A stretch of DNA of 35,505 bases from Xanthocytophaga agilis (GTDB taxonomy: Bacteria > Bacteroidota > Bacteroidia > Cytophagales > 172606-1): NCBI RefSeq assembly GCF_030068605.1, contig NZ_JASJOU010000031.1:1-35505 (forward strand). Direction: 5' to 3'. Position numbers and translations under genes: made by a program. How positions within the stretch are numbered: the first letter of the stretch is position 1; every line of letters begins with the position of its first letter. The notes under the pieces are model-generated. The model was not told where the DNA came from, ran no database searches, and was given only the letters and a program-made list of their open reading frames with translations. Shown here in pieces: positions 25,334 through 34,643 of the stretch.

Positions 25334-26191
25334 ATGTATATCATTCTGGGTGCAACGGGACATATTGGCTCTGTAGTAGCCAAAACCCTTCTGAAACAAA
25401 ATGAAGCAGTAACAGTTATAACCCGAAATCAGGATAAGGTTCATGAATGGGAACAGCTAGGAGCAAAGGTCGCTGTAGTAGATGTGTTTCAAACAGATGA
25501 ACTACGTTCTGTTTTGCAGCAAGCCAAACGCCTCTTTTTACTGAATCCGCCTGCTCCACCAGATACGGATACAAGCAAACGTGAACTGGATAGCATTCGA
25601 TCTATATTGTCAGCCTTAAACGATTCGGGGATTGAGAAAGTTGTCGCACAGTCTACCTATGGGGCTCAGCCAGGTGATCAAATCGGAGATTTGGGTGTAT
25701 TGTATGAAATGGAACAGCACCTATCCAAAATAGGCATTCCAGCTACTATTATTCGGGGAGCTTATTATATGAGCAACTGGGATATGTCTCTGGTTTCTGT
25801 TCGTGAAGAAGGTAAGTTATATACTTTTTTCCCTGCCGACTTTTCCTTACCTATGGTAGCTCCGGAAGATTTAGGGCATGTGGCAGCACAACTATTAACC
25901 TCCGATTCCCTTACGGGTATATATCATGTAGAAGGTCCGGAACAGTATTCGGTTGCAGATGTAGCCACTGCATTTAGTGTGACTTTGAAAAGGCCAGTTG
26001 AAGTAGTGACCACTCCTCGTAGCCAATGGGAATCTGTTATGATGGAGGTAGGGTTTTCGAAAGAAGCCGCACAATCATTTGCAGGTATGACAGATGTTAC
26101 TTTACAAAAAGGTCCTGAAATAGCTGATTCTCCTATTCGGGGAGCTATTACTCTTCAGACCTACATTCGACAGTTGGTTGTGCAACAGTAA
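25334..26191 (+). CDS. NmrA/QorB-like NAD(P)-binding reductase
   Basis: 285 aa. The start is set at 25334 because MYIILGATGHIGSVVAKTLL is the usual opening beta-alpha-beta of atypical SDRs, with cofactor motif GATGHIG 6-12. The upstream ATG at 25274 would add 20 unneeded residues. RxxDK (RNQDK) after strand 2 suggests NADP. No Tyr-x-x-x-Lys pair is obvious, as in NmrA regulators and QorB-type quinone reductases. C-terminal motifs include YHVEGPEQYSVADVA. Possible roles are quinone reduction or redox sensing. Single gene, with a terminator directly behind it. Confidence 0.88.
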   Translation: MYIILGATGHIGSVVAKTLLKQNEAVTVITRNQDKVHEWEQLGAKVAVVDVFQTDELRSVLQQAKRLFLLNPPAPPDTDTSKRELDSIRSILSALNDSGIEKVVAQSTYGAQPGDQIGDLGVLYEMEQHLSKIGIPATIIRGAYYMSNWDMSLVSVREEGKLYTFFPADFSLPMVAPEDLGHVAAQLLTSDSLTGIYHVEGPEQYSVADVATAFSVTLKRPVEVVTTPRSQWESVMMEVGFSKEAAQSFAGMTDVTLQKGPEIADSPIRGAITLQTYIRQLVVQQ

Positions 26192-26221
26192 GTTCAGGTT
26201 CGAATAACCGTTTGGACCCGC

Positions 26222-26249
26222 ATTGAAAGCAACGTTTGTTGCTTTCAAT
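26222..26249 (+). terminator. Hairpin terminator after the NmrA-like gene
   Basis: A perfect 12-bp stem, attgaaagcaac 26222-26233 and gttgctttcaat 26238-26249, with a 4-nt loop, 30 nt past the stop. The remaining gene-free DNA to 26800 shows no recognisable gene, RNA or repeat. Confidence 0.75.
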
Positions 26250-26808
26250 ATAGCTACAGATAGATAACCGCGGCAAAGACTAAATTTATAACCCTCAGGG
26301 TTTACCCCATCCCTCCTGCTAGTCCATCAGGTTACTCATGCTTTGATATATATTGTACCTGACCTCCTTCACAGAGATCAAACAACAAAAGTCAGTGATT
26401 TAAAAGAATCGTCATTAATAAGAATGAGGATGGAAAATATGAAGTAGGGGAGAATGCAGAGCATAGTTATTCTTATTCACCCTAAAAAAGACCCTACTAA
26501 ACAGAAGAATTAATTTGACACTATACGTCTGTGTTCATTTGACAATAAAAATGAGCAGGACGTATTTTCTTTTTACATACTGTACCCCTTCTTTATGGTC
26601 CTTCTTTATGAATAAGAATACTACTGTATTTGGATGTTAACTATCTGAAACTGTTGTATCTGTACAAATTATCATATCCGACTATGGATCATAAAATAGT
26701 ATCAGGATGGTTTGGCAGGGTTAAGATTTTCATAAAAAGAAGGATTATTGGTTGGATTTATTTCACAAAAATGCAAATAGAGTGTTCAGCGTTCTATAGG
26801 AAAATTTA

Positions 26809-26816
26809 TATATTTG
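26809..26816 (+). promoter_or_regulatory. -7 promoter element of the sensor kinase gene
   Basis: tatatttg fits TAnnTTTG, 60 nt before the ATG at 26877. No convincing -33 TTG. Confidence 0.45.
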
Positions 26817-26876
26817 ACAGGCAGAAGCTAAGCTATAAGTTCTTTCTCTTTCCGTTTTTTGTGCATATCCTATAGA

Positions 26877-29315
26877 ATGAGTGATAAACAAGATACCTTT
26901 ATTGAGCATATTCTTGCAGAAAACGAGCGGCTACAAGCTGCGCTTCGTTTTGCCCAGATTGGCACTTGGGAGTTAGATATAGTAAACAAACAAGTCCATT
27001 GGGATGAACACTGCAAGCAGCTCTACGGATTTTCCAAAGAAGATACCGTGACATATGAAGAGGTGCTTACCTACATACATCCCTTAGATGCAGGACGTGT
27101 TCGCGAGGCTGTGCAAGCAGCGCTTAATCCACAAAGTGATGGAGTGTACGATATACAATTTCGTACAATAGGAGCAGAAGATGGGCAGCTGCGCTGGATT
27201 CATTGTAAAGGACAGACATATTTCAACAAGACAGGCGAAGCGTATCGTTTTACCGGAATTGCACAAAATATAACAGAGCTGATCGAATCCCGGGAACAAG
27301 CAGAAGCGTCAGATCATTTGGCTGCATTGGCACTGGAGGGAGCCAATGCAGGACGATTTACAGTTCGGCTTGAAGATAATCATGTGGACCATTCTACTAT
27401 ACTGGCACATATTCTCACTGGTAATGAAAGGATAGTCAATCGGGCTACTTTGGTAGAGCATGTACATTGGGATGATCGTGGTATACGGGATAAAGCCTAT
27501 CAACAGGCAGAGAAGACAGGTAAACTTCGGTACCAGGCTCGTTTTGTCTGGGATGATGGTTCTATACACTGGGTAAGAGTAATAGGACAATATCAGTATA
27601 ATGAAAATGGAAAGCCTTACCAATTTTCGGGAATAGCTCAGAATATAGACCAGGAAGTAGAAGCGCGGCTGAAACTGGAAGAAAGTGAGTTGTTTGTTCG
27701 AAGTGTTATGCAAAACTCTCCAGTAGCTAAGTTGGTGGTTGTTGGAGAACAGATGACTATCAGTATTGTCAATGACACTATGTTTCAACTTCTTGGTAGA
27801 AATGATTCTATTATAGGAAAACCTTTACCAGAGGCATTGTCGGAATTTATTTCCACTCCCTTTATTGATCAGCTCAAACAAACATTCAAATCAGGAGAGA
27901 TATTTTATCAGCCAGAAGAGAGGATAGAATTGGTAAGACATGGCGTTCCCTATATAGGCTATTACAATTATATTTATAAACCGCTTCAAAATACAACAGG
28001 TGTTATATACGGAGTTCTGGTCACGGCTACGGAGGTGACACAACAAGTGGTATCCCGTCAGCAGGTTGAAGAAGCAGAATCACTTATGCGTGGGGCTGTG
28101 GAACTTGCCCAGTTAGGTACCTGGACAGTAGATCCTGTAACGGGACAAGTCTCCTATTCAGAACGTTTAGCAGAATGGTTAGGTCTTGAAAAAGAAGGAA
28201 CACATCTGGAAAATTTTTACTCAGTTATCTTTGTACAGGAGCAGGAACGTGTACGTGTAGCTATTGAATCTGCTTTAAAGCCTGAATCGGGTGGTATCTT
28301 TGATCAGGAGTATATGATTGTTAACCATCTGACAGAGAGGAAATACATCATACATGCTCAGGCTCGGACAACCTTTAATGAAAAAGGAATGCCTGTGAAA
28401 ATGACAGGTACAGCACAGGACGTAACCACCGATCGTTCATTGCAACTAGCGTTACAACAGCAGGTGCAGCAAAGTACGGAAGAACTGGCAGCCTCTAATG
28501 AGGAGCTAGCTGCGGCCAATGAGGAATTGGCTGCTACAAATGAAGAGTTGGCCACAACCAATGAAGAACTTACAGAGTCAAACGAACTGCTAGCCCGTTC
28601 AAACGATAATCTGGAAAAGTTTGCTTACATAGCCAGTCACGATTTGCAGGAGCCATTGCGTAAAATTCAGTCATTTGGAGACCTGTTAAAAAAAGACCAT
28701 GGTAGTGCTCTGGGTAATGGATTGCATATATTGGAAAGAATGCAATCAGCTGCAAATCGTATGTCAATACTGATCAAAGACTTGCTTGCCTTCTCACGTA
28801 TTATGCCTAACAAAGAGGTTTTAACTACTGTTTCACTGAATGAGTTACTTACTTCAGTTCTTGCCGAACTTGAATTGCGTATTGAGGAGACCCATGCCCA
28901 GATCCTAATAGATCCGCTGCCAGATATTTCTGGAGATGCATCTCAGTTAAGTCAGCTTTTTCAGAATCTGTTGAGTAATGCACTTAAGTTTCACAAGCCA
29001 GGTATACCACCAATCATTCAGATACGATACAAGCAAATTACTTTTTCTGATTTGCCTTTATTTGCTAAAGTATCCCGACAAAGTACAGATTACCACCAGA
29101 TCGATGTCATTGATAATGGAATTGGGTTTGAGCAAGAATATGCCAGTCGCATCTTTCAGATATTTCAACGGTTACATAGTCGGGTTGAATATGCTGGAAC
29201 GGGTATTGGACTGGCTATCTGTGAAAAAGTGGTTATGAATCATGGCGGTGCTATTATAGCTAGTAGCGAACCTGGTAAGGGAGCTACTTTTACTATTTTT
29301 CTACCTCAGGCCTAG
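26877..29315 (+). CDS. Multi-PAS sensor histidine kinase
   Basis: 812 aa from MSDKQDTF; the ATG 18 nt upstream adds nothing recognisable. Four PAS units: about 20-137, 145-262, 270-390 and 400-518, the first, second and fourth of PAS_3 type (QFRTIGAEDGQLRWIHCKG). A signalling helix at about 525-578 is built of seven-residue EELAxxN repeats. HisKA has His588 in IASHDLQEPLRKI. HATPase_c has N-box Asn701 (LFQNLLSNALKFH), G1 DNGIG 746-750 and G2 GTGIGLA 774-780. All catalytic motifs are intact. No membrane helix, so a cytoplasmic sensor. No response regulator lies beside it, so it is an orphan kinase. Confidence 0.95.
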   Translation: MSDKQDTFIEHILAENERLQAALRFAQIGTWELDIVNKQVHWDEHCKQLYGFSKEDTVTYEEVLTYIHPLDAGRVREAVQAALNPQSDGVYDIQFRTIGAEDGQLRWIHCKGQTYFNKTGEAYRFTGIAQNITELIESREQAEASDHLAALALEGANAGRFTVRLEDNHVDHSTILAHILTGNERIVNRATLVEHVHWDDRGIRDKAYQQAEKTGKLRYQARFVWDDGSIHWVRVIGQYQYNENGKPYQFSGIAQNIDQEVEARLKLEESELFVRSVMQNSPVAKLVVVGEQMTISIVNDTMFQLLGRNDSIIGKPLPEALSEFISTPFIDQLKQTFKSGEIFYQPEERIELVRHGVPYIGYYNYIYKPLQNTTGVIYGVLVTATEVTQQVVSRQQVEEAESLMRGAVELAQLGTWTVDPVTGQVSYSERLAEWLGLEKEGTHLENFYSVIFVQEQERVRVAIESALKPESGGIFDQEYMIVNHLTERKYIIHAQARTTFNEKGMPVKMTGTAQDVTTDRSLQLALQQQVQQSTEELAASNEELAAANEELAATNEELATTNEELTESNELLARSNDNLEKFAYIASHDLQEPLRKIQSFGDLLKKDHGSALGNGLHILERMQSAANRMSILIKDLLAFSRIMPNKEVLTTVSLNELLTSVLAELELRIEETHAQILIDPLPDISGDASQLSQLFQNLLSNALKFHKPGIPPIIQIRYKQITFSDLPLFAKVSRQSTDYHQIDVIDNGIGFEQEYASRIFQIFQRLHSRVEYAGTGIGLAICEKVVMNHGGAIIASSEPGKGATFTIFLPQA

Positions 29316-29383
29316 TGAATTTATTTGTCCAAACTTTTGTAGTGAATTCTATTTAACAAGGTTTTGCGTTTCCGCTAAAGGTC

Positions 29384-29407
29384 TAGAGCAGATATATATC
29401 TGCTCTA
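29384..29407. terminator. Perfect palindrome between convergent genes
   Basis: A 24-bp perfect palindrome, arms tagagcagatat and atatctgctcta, lies between the sensor kinase (ends 29315) and the acyltransferase (ends 29450). Probable shared terminator; with no loop bases it could also be a protein-binding site. Confidence 0.6.
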
Positions 29408-29449
29408 TATAATTTCATTACCTGTATTACTAAAGGTTGTAAATGAAAA

Positions 29450-30526
29450 CTAAACAACTTGAGAAACAGCATTTTTAGATGGCGCCTTTTTACTCATCCC
29501 AAACAGAAATCGGAGAATATCTACTCTTCTAACCAACTCATACAGGACAAAACAACCCACAAAGGTAAACAGCAAAACCAGGATAAACTGAACAGGTGCT
29601 GGTATATTCAAAGGGAAGATAAACAGAGATCCTGTGTATAAAACAGCCATATGCACAATATATACCGGATAGGCAGCCTGACTTAAATAGCTTAACGTTT
29701 TACTTGGATGATTCAGATAACTGTAGGCAAATCCAAAAACAGAAAAGATCCAACAATCTGATTCAATTACTAACAGATAGCCAGGTACAGTAAATTGTCT
29801 GATTCGTAAGATAAATAACACACTAGCTATGACCAGAAAAAGCATTTTCCATTTACCGATCATTTGCCAGAAGGAAGAACCACTGAGTGCAAAGCAAAAA
29901 CCGAAGAAAAAGGCTCCGAAACCCAAAAAGAATCCATGCCATGTCATAGCATATAACTCGTAGGGCCTGGGATCTACCAATATCACTTCCGCAATAAATA
30001 CAGATACAATGGGCAACAATCCTAATGGCGTACTCAACAGTTTTCTCATGCCCTGAACTACTTTGCCATCCTGATTACGTTGCATATAAAAGAAGACAGG
30101 TGAAAGAATAAACACATATACAAAGATATTACCCAAAAACCATAAATGACCGGGGCTAGGAAAGTAGCTTAATTCCATCTTGTAGTAATATTGCCATACA
30201 TACATATGTAGAGGAACAATCAAAAAAGTACCAACTATCAAGGGGATCAGTATTCGTTTACCCCTTTCGGTCATTAACTCACTCCAGTTTCTGTTACGGA
30301 GTGAAAAATATACACCCATGCCAGACACAAAAAATAATAGTGGTATTCTCCATACATTCAACATTGCCATGGGAATCCATAATGATTCCCATGTTTTTTC
30401 GGTTGTAATAAATCCAATCATAGTACCCCATGATTGAAATCCGATAGCCACATGATATAGCAAAAGCAGTCCTATCGCAATTACCCGTATCCAGTCAATA
30501 TCGTATCTTCTGTCTGATGATGTCAT
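29450..30526 (-). CDS. Acyltransferase 3 family membrane protein
   Basis: 358 aa with about ten hydrophobic segments. The N-terminal motif YDIDWIRVIAIGLLLLYHV with His25 is the family's catalytic region, and FFVSGMGVYFSLRNR and HLWFLGNIFVYVFIL are further family blocks. These inner-membrane enzymes (OafA/OpgC-like) O-acylate sugars, glycans or lipids. The Asp-Trp opening is closest to the OpgC/MdoC-like branch. It lies 27 nt downstream of the ankyrin lipoprotein on the same strand, probably one operon. Confidence 0.9.
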   Translation of the reverse strand: MTSSDRRYDIDWIRVIAIGLLLLYHVAIGFQSWGTMIGFITTEKTWESLWIPMAMLNVWRIPLLFFVSGMGVYFSLRNRNWSELMTERGKRILIPLIVGTFLIVPLHMYVWQYYYKMELSYFPSPGHLWFLGNIFVYVFILSPVFFYMQRNQDGKVVQGMRKLLSTPLGLLPIVSVFIAEVILVDPRPYELYAMTWHGFFLGFGAFFFGFCFALSGSSFWQMIGKWKMLFLVIASVLFILRIRQFTVPGYLLVIESDCWIFSVFGFAYSYLNHPSKTLSYLSQAAYPVYIVHMAVLYTGSLFIFPLNIPAPVQFILVLLFTFVGCFVLYELVRRVDILRFLFGMSKKAPSKNAVSQVV

Positions 30527-30553
30527 AGTTGTATATAGTATTGGATAAAAGAT

Positions 30554-31135
30554 CTATTTCAACATGGCTGCAATTTCAGGCCGAGTCTTTTCAATATAGG
30601 CATAGTCCAGTTTTAACCCCATGGGCGCTAGAGCCTTACCCATCATATCATAGATTCCCTTGGCATCTTTGAATGGAGTTGCCACTGATTCATAAGCTGT
30701 TGCATTAAAGTTGTTTCGGATGGTTTTGTCTGCTCCTTTGTCTAATAGCATCTTTACAATTTCAGGTCGGCAAAAGAATGCAGCCGTATGAAGGGGTGTA
30801 GAGCCATCCTTATTTTTAAAGTTCAAATCTGCTCCGGCATCAATCAGCAACTTTGCAGCTTCTGTCTTGCCAAATACTGCAGCTGTAATCAGCGGGCTTG
30901 ATCCTCCAAAAGGATCTTTTTCATTGAGATCGGTACCTGCCTCAATATGTTGCTGAAGTGCTTTGATATCGTCTTTGACAATAGCCGTATGAATATCAAC
31001 TTCGGGTGCTTTGACTCCGTTTTTTGAAGCAGCGGATGATTCTTCTTTCTGTTTACAGGAAATCAATGTCAATAAAAGAAATAAGAAAGCGATTTTACGT
31101 ACTACTTGTAATGACTTTGCGGATTGTGTTTTCAT
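30554..31135 (-). CDS. Ankyrin-repeat lipoprotein
   Basis: 193 aa. Type II signal peptide with lipobox LISC, Cys27. Ankyrin repeats span about 46-150, with two full units (GGSSPLITAAVFGKTEAAKLLIDAGADLN and DGSTPLHTAAFFCRPEIVKMLLDKGAD) plus flanking partial ones. The end is helical. It is probably periplasmic or on the outer-membrane inner face, mediating protein contacts. It is first gene of an operon with the acyltransferase; the exact partner is unknown. Confidence 0.9.
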   Translation of the reverse strand: MKTQSAKSLQVVRKIAFLFLLLTLISCKQKEESSAASKNGVKAPEVDIHTAIVKDDIKALQQHIEAGTDLNEKDPFGGSSPLITAAVFGKTEAAKLLIDAGADLNFKNKDGSTPLHTAAFFCRPEIVKMLLDKGADKTIRNNFNATAYESVATPFKDAKGIYDMMGKALAPMGLKLDYAYIEKTRPEIAAMLK

Positions 31136-31173
31136 TGTTTGAGTGTGTCAAGTATTAGAGATAAGTAATGAGA

Positions 31174-31181
31174 CAAAGGTA
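31174..31181 (-). promoter_or_regulatory. -7 promoter element of the ankyrin/acyltransferase operon
   Basis: On the minus strand TACCTTTG fits TAnnTTTG, 38 nt before the ATG at 31135. A weak TTTAG lies near the -33 distance. Confidence 0.5.
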
Positions 31182-31416
31182 GGTTGTCACCACTGGCAGC
31201 ACTAAATACCTATGCTGACAAAACCATTAAGTTTGAAGAATGCGGTATAAATTATGGCGCATCCATATAAATTATGATGCAATTGAACGATACAATAGGT
31301 AAATTGCTTTCGAAAAAGCTTGTTTCCGTACTTAACAGGGCTTTTGGTAGTGCTGTCAGGTATTCAGAGACTTTCTGTCTTTTTACGCTTACAAACCTTC
31401 TAGTTGTCCGACTATT

Positions 31417-33513
31417 ATGCTGGAAAGCCGATCCATTGACAATGATTTTCTACGTCAGATTACTGCCGTTGTGGAAGCGAATATTTCCAATGAGCAGTTC
31501 GGAGTAACTGAACTAGCAGACGCTATGAATATGAGTCGGTCTAACTTGTTGCGTAAGGTAAAAAAGATGACGAATCTGTCCGTTAGTCAGTTTATTAGCC
31601 AGGTACGTCTCAGGCGTGGTATGGAACTGTTGCGAAGTTCATCTTTTAATGTATCTGAAATATCCCATCAGGTAGGCTTTAACAGCACTTCTTATTTTAT
31701 TAAATGCTTTCGTGAATACTATGGCTATCCTCCCGGAGAAGTTGGCAAAAGAGAAGTAGGAGACATGCTGGCTAATCTGGCAGAAGAATTCCAGCCAGTT
31801 GAGCAATCTACCACAAGTCTGAAACAATCAAACTGGAAAAGAAATGCTTTTATTCTGAGCGGAGTCCTACTTGTGATTGTACTGGTTGTTGGAGTCGCCA
31901 AGTGGTATCTTGGATCTTTTCCCAGATTCTCACAGCTTGAAAAATCAATTGCTGTATTGCCTTTTAAAAATGACAGCAATGATTCTACGAATGTCTATTT
32001 AATTAATGGACTAATGGAGTCAACACTTACCAATCTCCAAAAGATAAAAGAGTTGAGAGTCATTAGCCGGACATCTACTGAAAAGTACCGGAATACCCCT
32101 CGTTCTATTCCTGAAATGGCAAAAGAACTGAATGTAAGCTACTTTATTGAAGGTAGTGGCCAGAAGATAGGAGATCAGATTGTATTAAATATCCAATTAA
32201 TAGAGGCTGGCAGTGATAAACATTTGTGGGCACGGCAATATAAGAGGGAGACGAAAGACATCTTTGCCTTGCAGCAGGAGATAGCTCAGAATATTGCAGA
32301 AGAAATTGAGGCGATCATTACTCCTGAAGAAAGAAAACAAATTGAAAGAATACCAACAGAAGATCTGGAAGCCTATGACTTTTATCTAAAGGGAAAGAAT
32401 ATGCTTTATCAGGGAACACGGGAAAGTCTGCTGAAGGCCATTCCTTCTTTTAATGAGGCAATCCGGTGTGATCCAAAATTTGCCCTGGCCTATGCTGACG
32501 CCGCTATGACCTATTATTATCTGGATCTTTATCAAACAGAGAAAAAGTATGGAACCGAAATGGGAAATTATGCGGATAAAGCCTGGCTATATGATTCAAA
32601 GCTGGCAGAAAGTCTGGTTGCTAAAGCCTTGTTTTATATGCATAAAGGAGAGTATAGACAGGCGGTACCCTATCTCGAAAAAGCCCTGGAGTATAATCCA
32701 AACTCAGATCTGGCCATTCATTTCCTGTCAGAATTATACAATAACTATATTCCTGATACAAACAAATACCTGGAGTATGCATTAAGAGGAGTTAGACAAA
32801 ATTTGCCTTCTGATGATTCTATTAACACCAGCTACACCTATATGCATCTGAGCAATGCTTTTTTACAGGCTGGTTTTATAGACGAGTCACTCCTTTATAT
32901 TCGGAAATCATTAGATTATAATCCCAAAAATCCCTTTGCAAACTGGATTAAGATTGGAGCCATCTTTGCTAAAAACAAGGATATTGTACAGGCGAAACAG
33001 CTTTTTAAAAAAGAATTTAGCTATGATACCAGCCGATTTTATATTGCACAAGAGCTAGGCAAGATTAGCTTTATCATGCGGGATTACAAAGACTCTTATC
33101 TGTACTATCAAAAATTTCTCGCAACCAAAGATGCACAGCAATTAGATATCTTTAAAAACGAAAGTCTGCGAATAGGAATTGTATGGGGGAAGATAGGTAA
33201 AAAGAAAGAAGCTGAAGCTTTTATTAAACAGTTTAAAGAGTTTGTCGATGGTAATGAATCGATCTATAAAAATCTGAATCTGGTTGAATATTATGCCTAT
33301 CAGGGTAATACCACTAAAGCTATTGAGCATCTTAAACTATTCTCAAAAGAAGATAATTTTCAGTATTGGGTCCTTTTATTGCCAGATAATCCGGAATTTG
33401 ATTCTATTAAAAACCATCCGGAATTCTGGAATATCATGCATGAGATTGAAAATCGTTTCTGGAATAACCACAAAAGGTTAAAGGCATCTCTGGAAGAGAA
33501 GAATTTGCTCTAG
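31417..33513 (+). CDS. AraC-type DNA-binding domain fused to membrane helix, TolB-like and TPR domains
   Basis: 698 aa. Residues about 8-110 are a complete AraC helix-turn-helix pair: VTELADAMNMSRSNLLRKVK, then VSEISHQVGFNSTSYFIKCFREYYGYPP. A membrane helix spans about 144-165 (AFILSGVLLVIVLVVGVAKW). After it comes a FlgO/TolB-N-like domain about 176-295 (SIAVLPFKNDSND, HLWARQYKRETKDIFALQQE), then TPR repeats about 320-690. The layout puts the DNA-binding part in the cytoplasm and the TPR part in the periplasm, so it is a one-component membrane-bound regulator. The start at 31417 directly precedes the DNA-binding domain. Divergent from the ankyrin operon. Confidence 0.9.
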   Translation: MLESRSIDNDFLRQITAVVEANISNEQFGVTELADAMNMSRSNLLRKVKKMTNLSVSQFISQVRLRRGMELLRSSSFNVSEISHQVGFNSTSYFIKCFREYYGYPPGEVGKREVGDMLANLAEEFQPVEQSTTSLKQSNWKRNAFILSGVLLVIVLVVGVAKWYLGSFPRFSQLEKSIAVLPFKNDSNDSTNVYLINGLMESTLTNLQKIKELRVISRTSTEKYRNTPRSIPEMAKELNVSYFIEGSGQKIGDQIVLNIQLIEAGSDKHLWARQYKRETKDIFALQQEIAQNIAEEIEAIITPEERKQIERIPTEDLEAYDFYLKGKNMLYQGTRESLLKAIPSFNEAIRCDPKFALAYADAAMTYYYLDLYQTEKKYGTEMGNYADKAWLYDSKLAESLVAKALFYMHKGEYRQAVPYLEKALEYNPNSDLAIHFLSELYNNYIPDTNKYLEYALRGVRQNLPSDDSINTSYTYMHLSNAFLQAGFIDESLLYIRKSLDYNPKNPFANWIKIGAIFAKNKDIVQAKQLFKKEFSYDTSRFYIAQELGKISFIMRDYKDSYLYYQKFLATKDAQQLDIFKNESLRIGIVWGKIGKKKEAEAFIKQFKEFVDGNESIYKNLNLVEYYAYQGNTTKAIEHLKLFSKEDNFQYWVLLLPDNPEFDSIKNHPEFWNIMHEIENRFWNNHKRLKASLEEKNLL

Positions 33514-33540
33514 ATCTCTGTGTTAAAATTTCTGTGCATT

Positions 33541-33569
33541 ATACTTCTATCCTGTAAAAGGATAAGTAT
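33541..33569 (+). terminator. Hairpin after the AraC/TPR gene
   Basis: atacttctatcc 33541-33552 pairs with ggataagtat 33560-33569, with bulged bases on one side and a 7-nt loop, 28 nt past the stop. Probable terminator. Confidence 0.6.
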
Positions 33570-34643
33570 AAAAGACTATATGTTTTATACAAATATGCTG
33601 ATAAAAAAACAAAAAATCATAAGAGGCTTTTGAGTGAGCAACGGCTTGGATTCTTTACAGATCTTTAGAATTAAACATATATACATGTGTCTGATATTCA
33701 GTTTTACTGGCTTCTCTATTCTGGTAATTTTTTGAGAAAAATATTCTCATATGTGAGAGTGTTTTATAACAAAGTAGGGAAAATAAAAAATGATATTAGT
33801 CATTGGTTGTTAGTATAATTCGCAGGAAAATACCTAATAATAAAATTTTGGAGGAAATTTCACGTAGAAGATTGTAGTACTTACATGTTGTTTCTACTTA
33901 AAGATATTTTAGCAGAGTTATTTTTATTTGGTATCCTTTGAGTCTAAATAGCTAAAAAACAGCATGATAACCTTCCTAAGAAGTGCCTGAAAAAGAGTTT
34001 TTTCATACTAGTAATTCAAAATAGTATCTATTTATACTATCCGTACGCGTTTTCTGGCAAAACAATAATTCTACATATTTTTTTGAGTATCTATTGTACA
34101 GAAATAACTATAGCGGCATTAGAAATGTCCTGAAGAATTTTAACAGGCAAAAAGGGAGATTATTTGTATGAAATAAACGGCAAGTGCAATCCTGTTTCTT
34201 ACATCGGTAAGCAAACCTCTGTGTGTGAGTTGAATAAGTAGAGTGAGGGAATGCATATTTGTAAAAAGAATCAGAGATATGTTTGCTATTTGTCAATGGA
34301 TTTGTCTGGTTTAAATTTCTCAAATCTGGAAAATTAGTTTAAGCTGACAAATTATCCTCTGTATTTTTAAGAGCACCTAATGAATGAGTTTTTATTGAGT
34401 ATCAGGTAGAATTACTCAAAAACGGATGTCGGGTATCTATTTGATGTCTCCACTCAAACCTTACAGAAACAGAGCAATCAAGTACACTTTCATTTTAATG
34501 AAATAGAAAGGCCTACAAGGTATTTCTATATCCGGATCCGGATGATTCGTTAATCGAATTGGCTGGGTCTGAAGGCTTTTTATTGCCTTCTCTCAAAAGT
34601 ATGATCAAAATGCTTACGAAAGATCTAATTGAACACACCATTG
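33570..34643. other. Long AT-rich gene-free stretch
   Basis: About 1.07 kb without a convincing gene. A hairpin with arms gaaggc 34571-34576 and gccttc 34585-34590 occurs near the right end. A protein-like open stretch without a start codon, 34502-34666, reads RKAYKVFLYPDPDDSLIELA and on; it runs into the lectin gene start and may be a fragment of a decayed gene. No promoter for the lectin gene matches TAnnTTTG. Confidence 0.4.

Noticed and set aside
26630-26875. 81-codon open frame before the sensor kinase
   Set aside because: Composition is Lys/Ile/Phe/Tyr-rich as expected of AT-rich non-coding DNA, and it contains the kinase gene's likely promoter.
31274-31507. 77-codon open frame overlapping the AraC/TPR start
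   Set aside because: It overlaps the strongly supported gene in another frame and shows no domain features.
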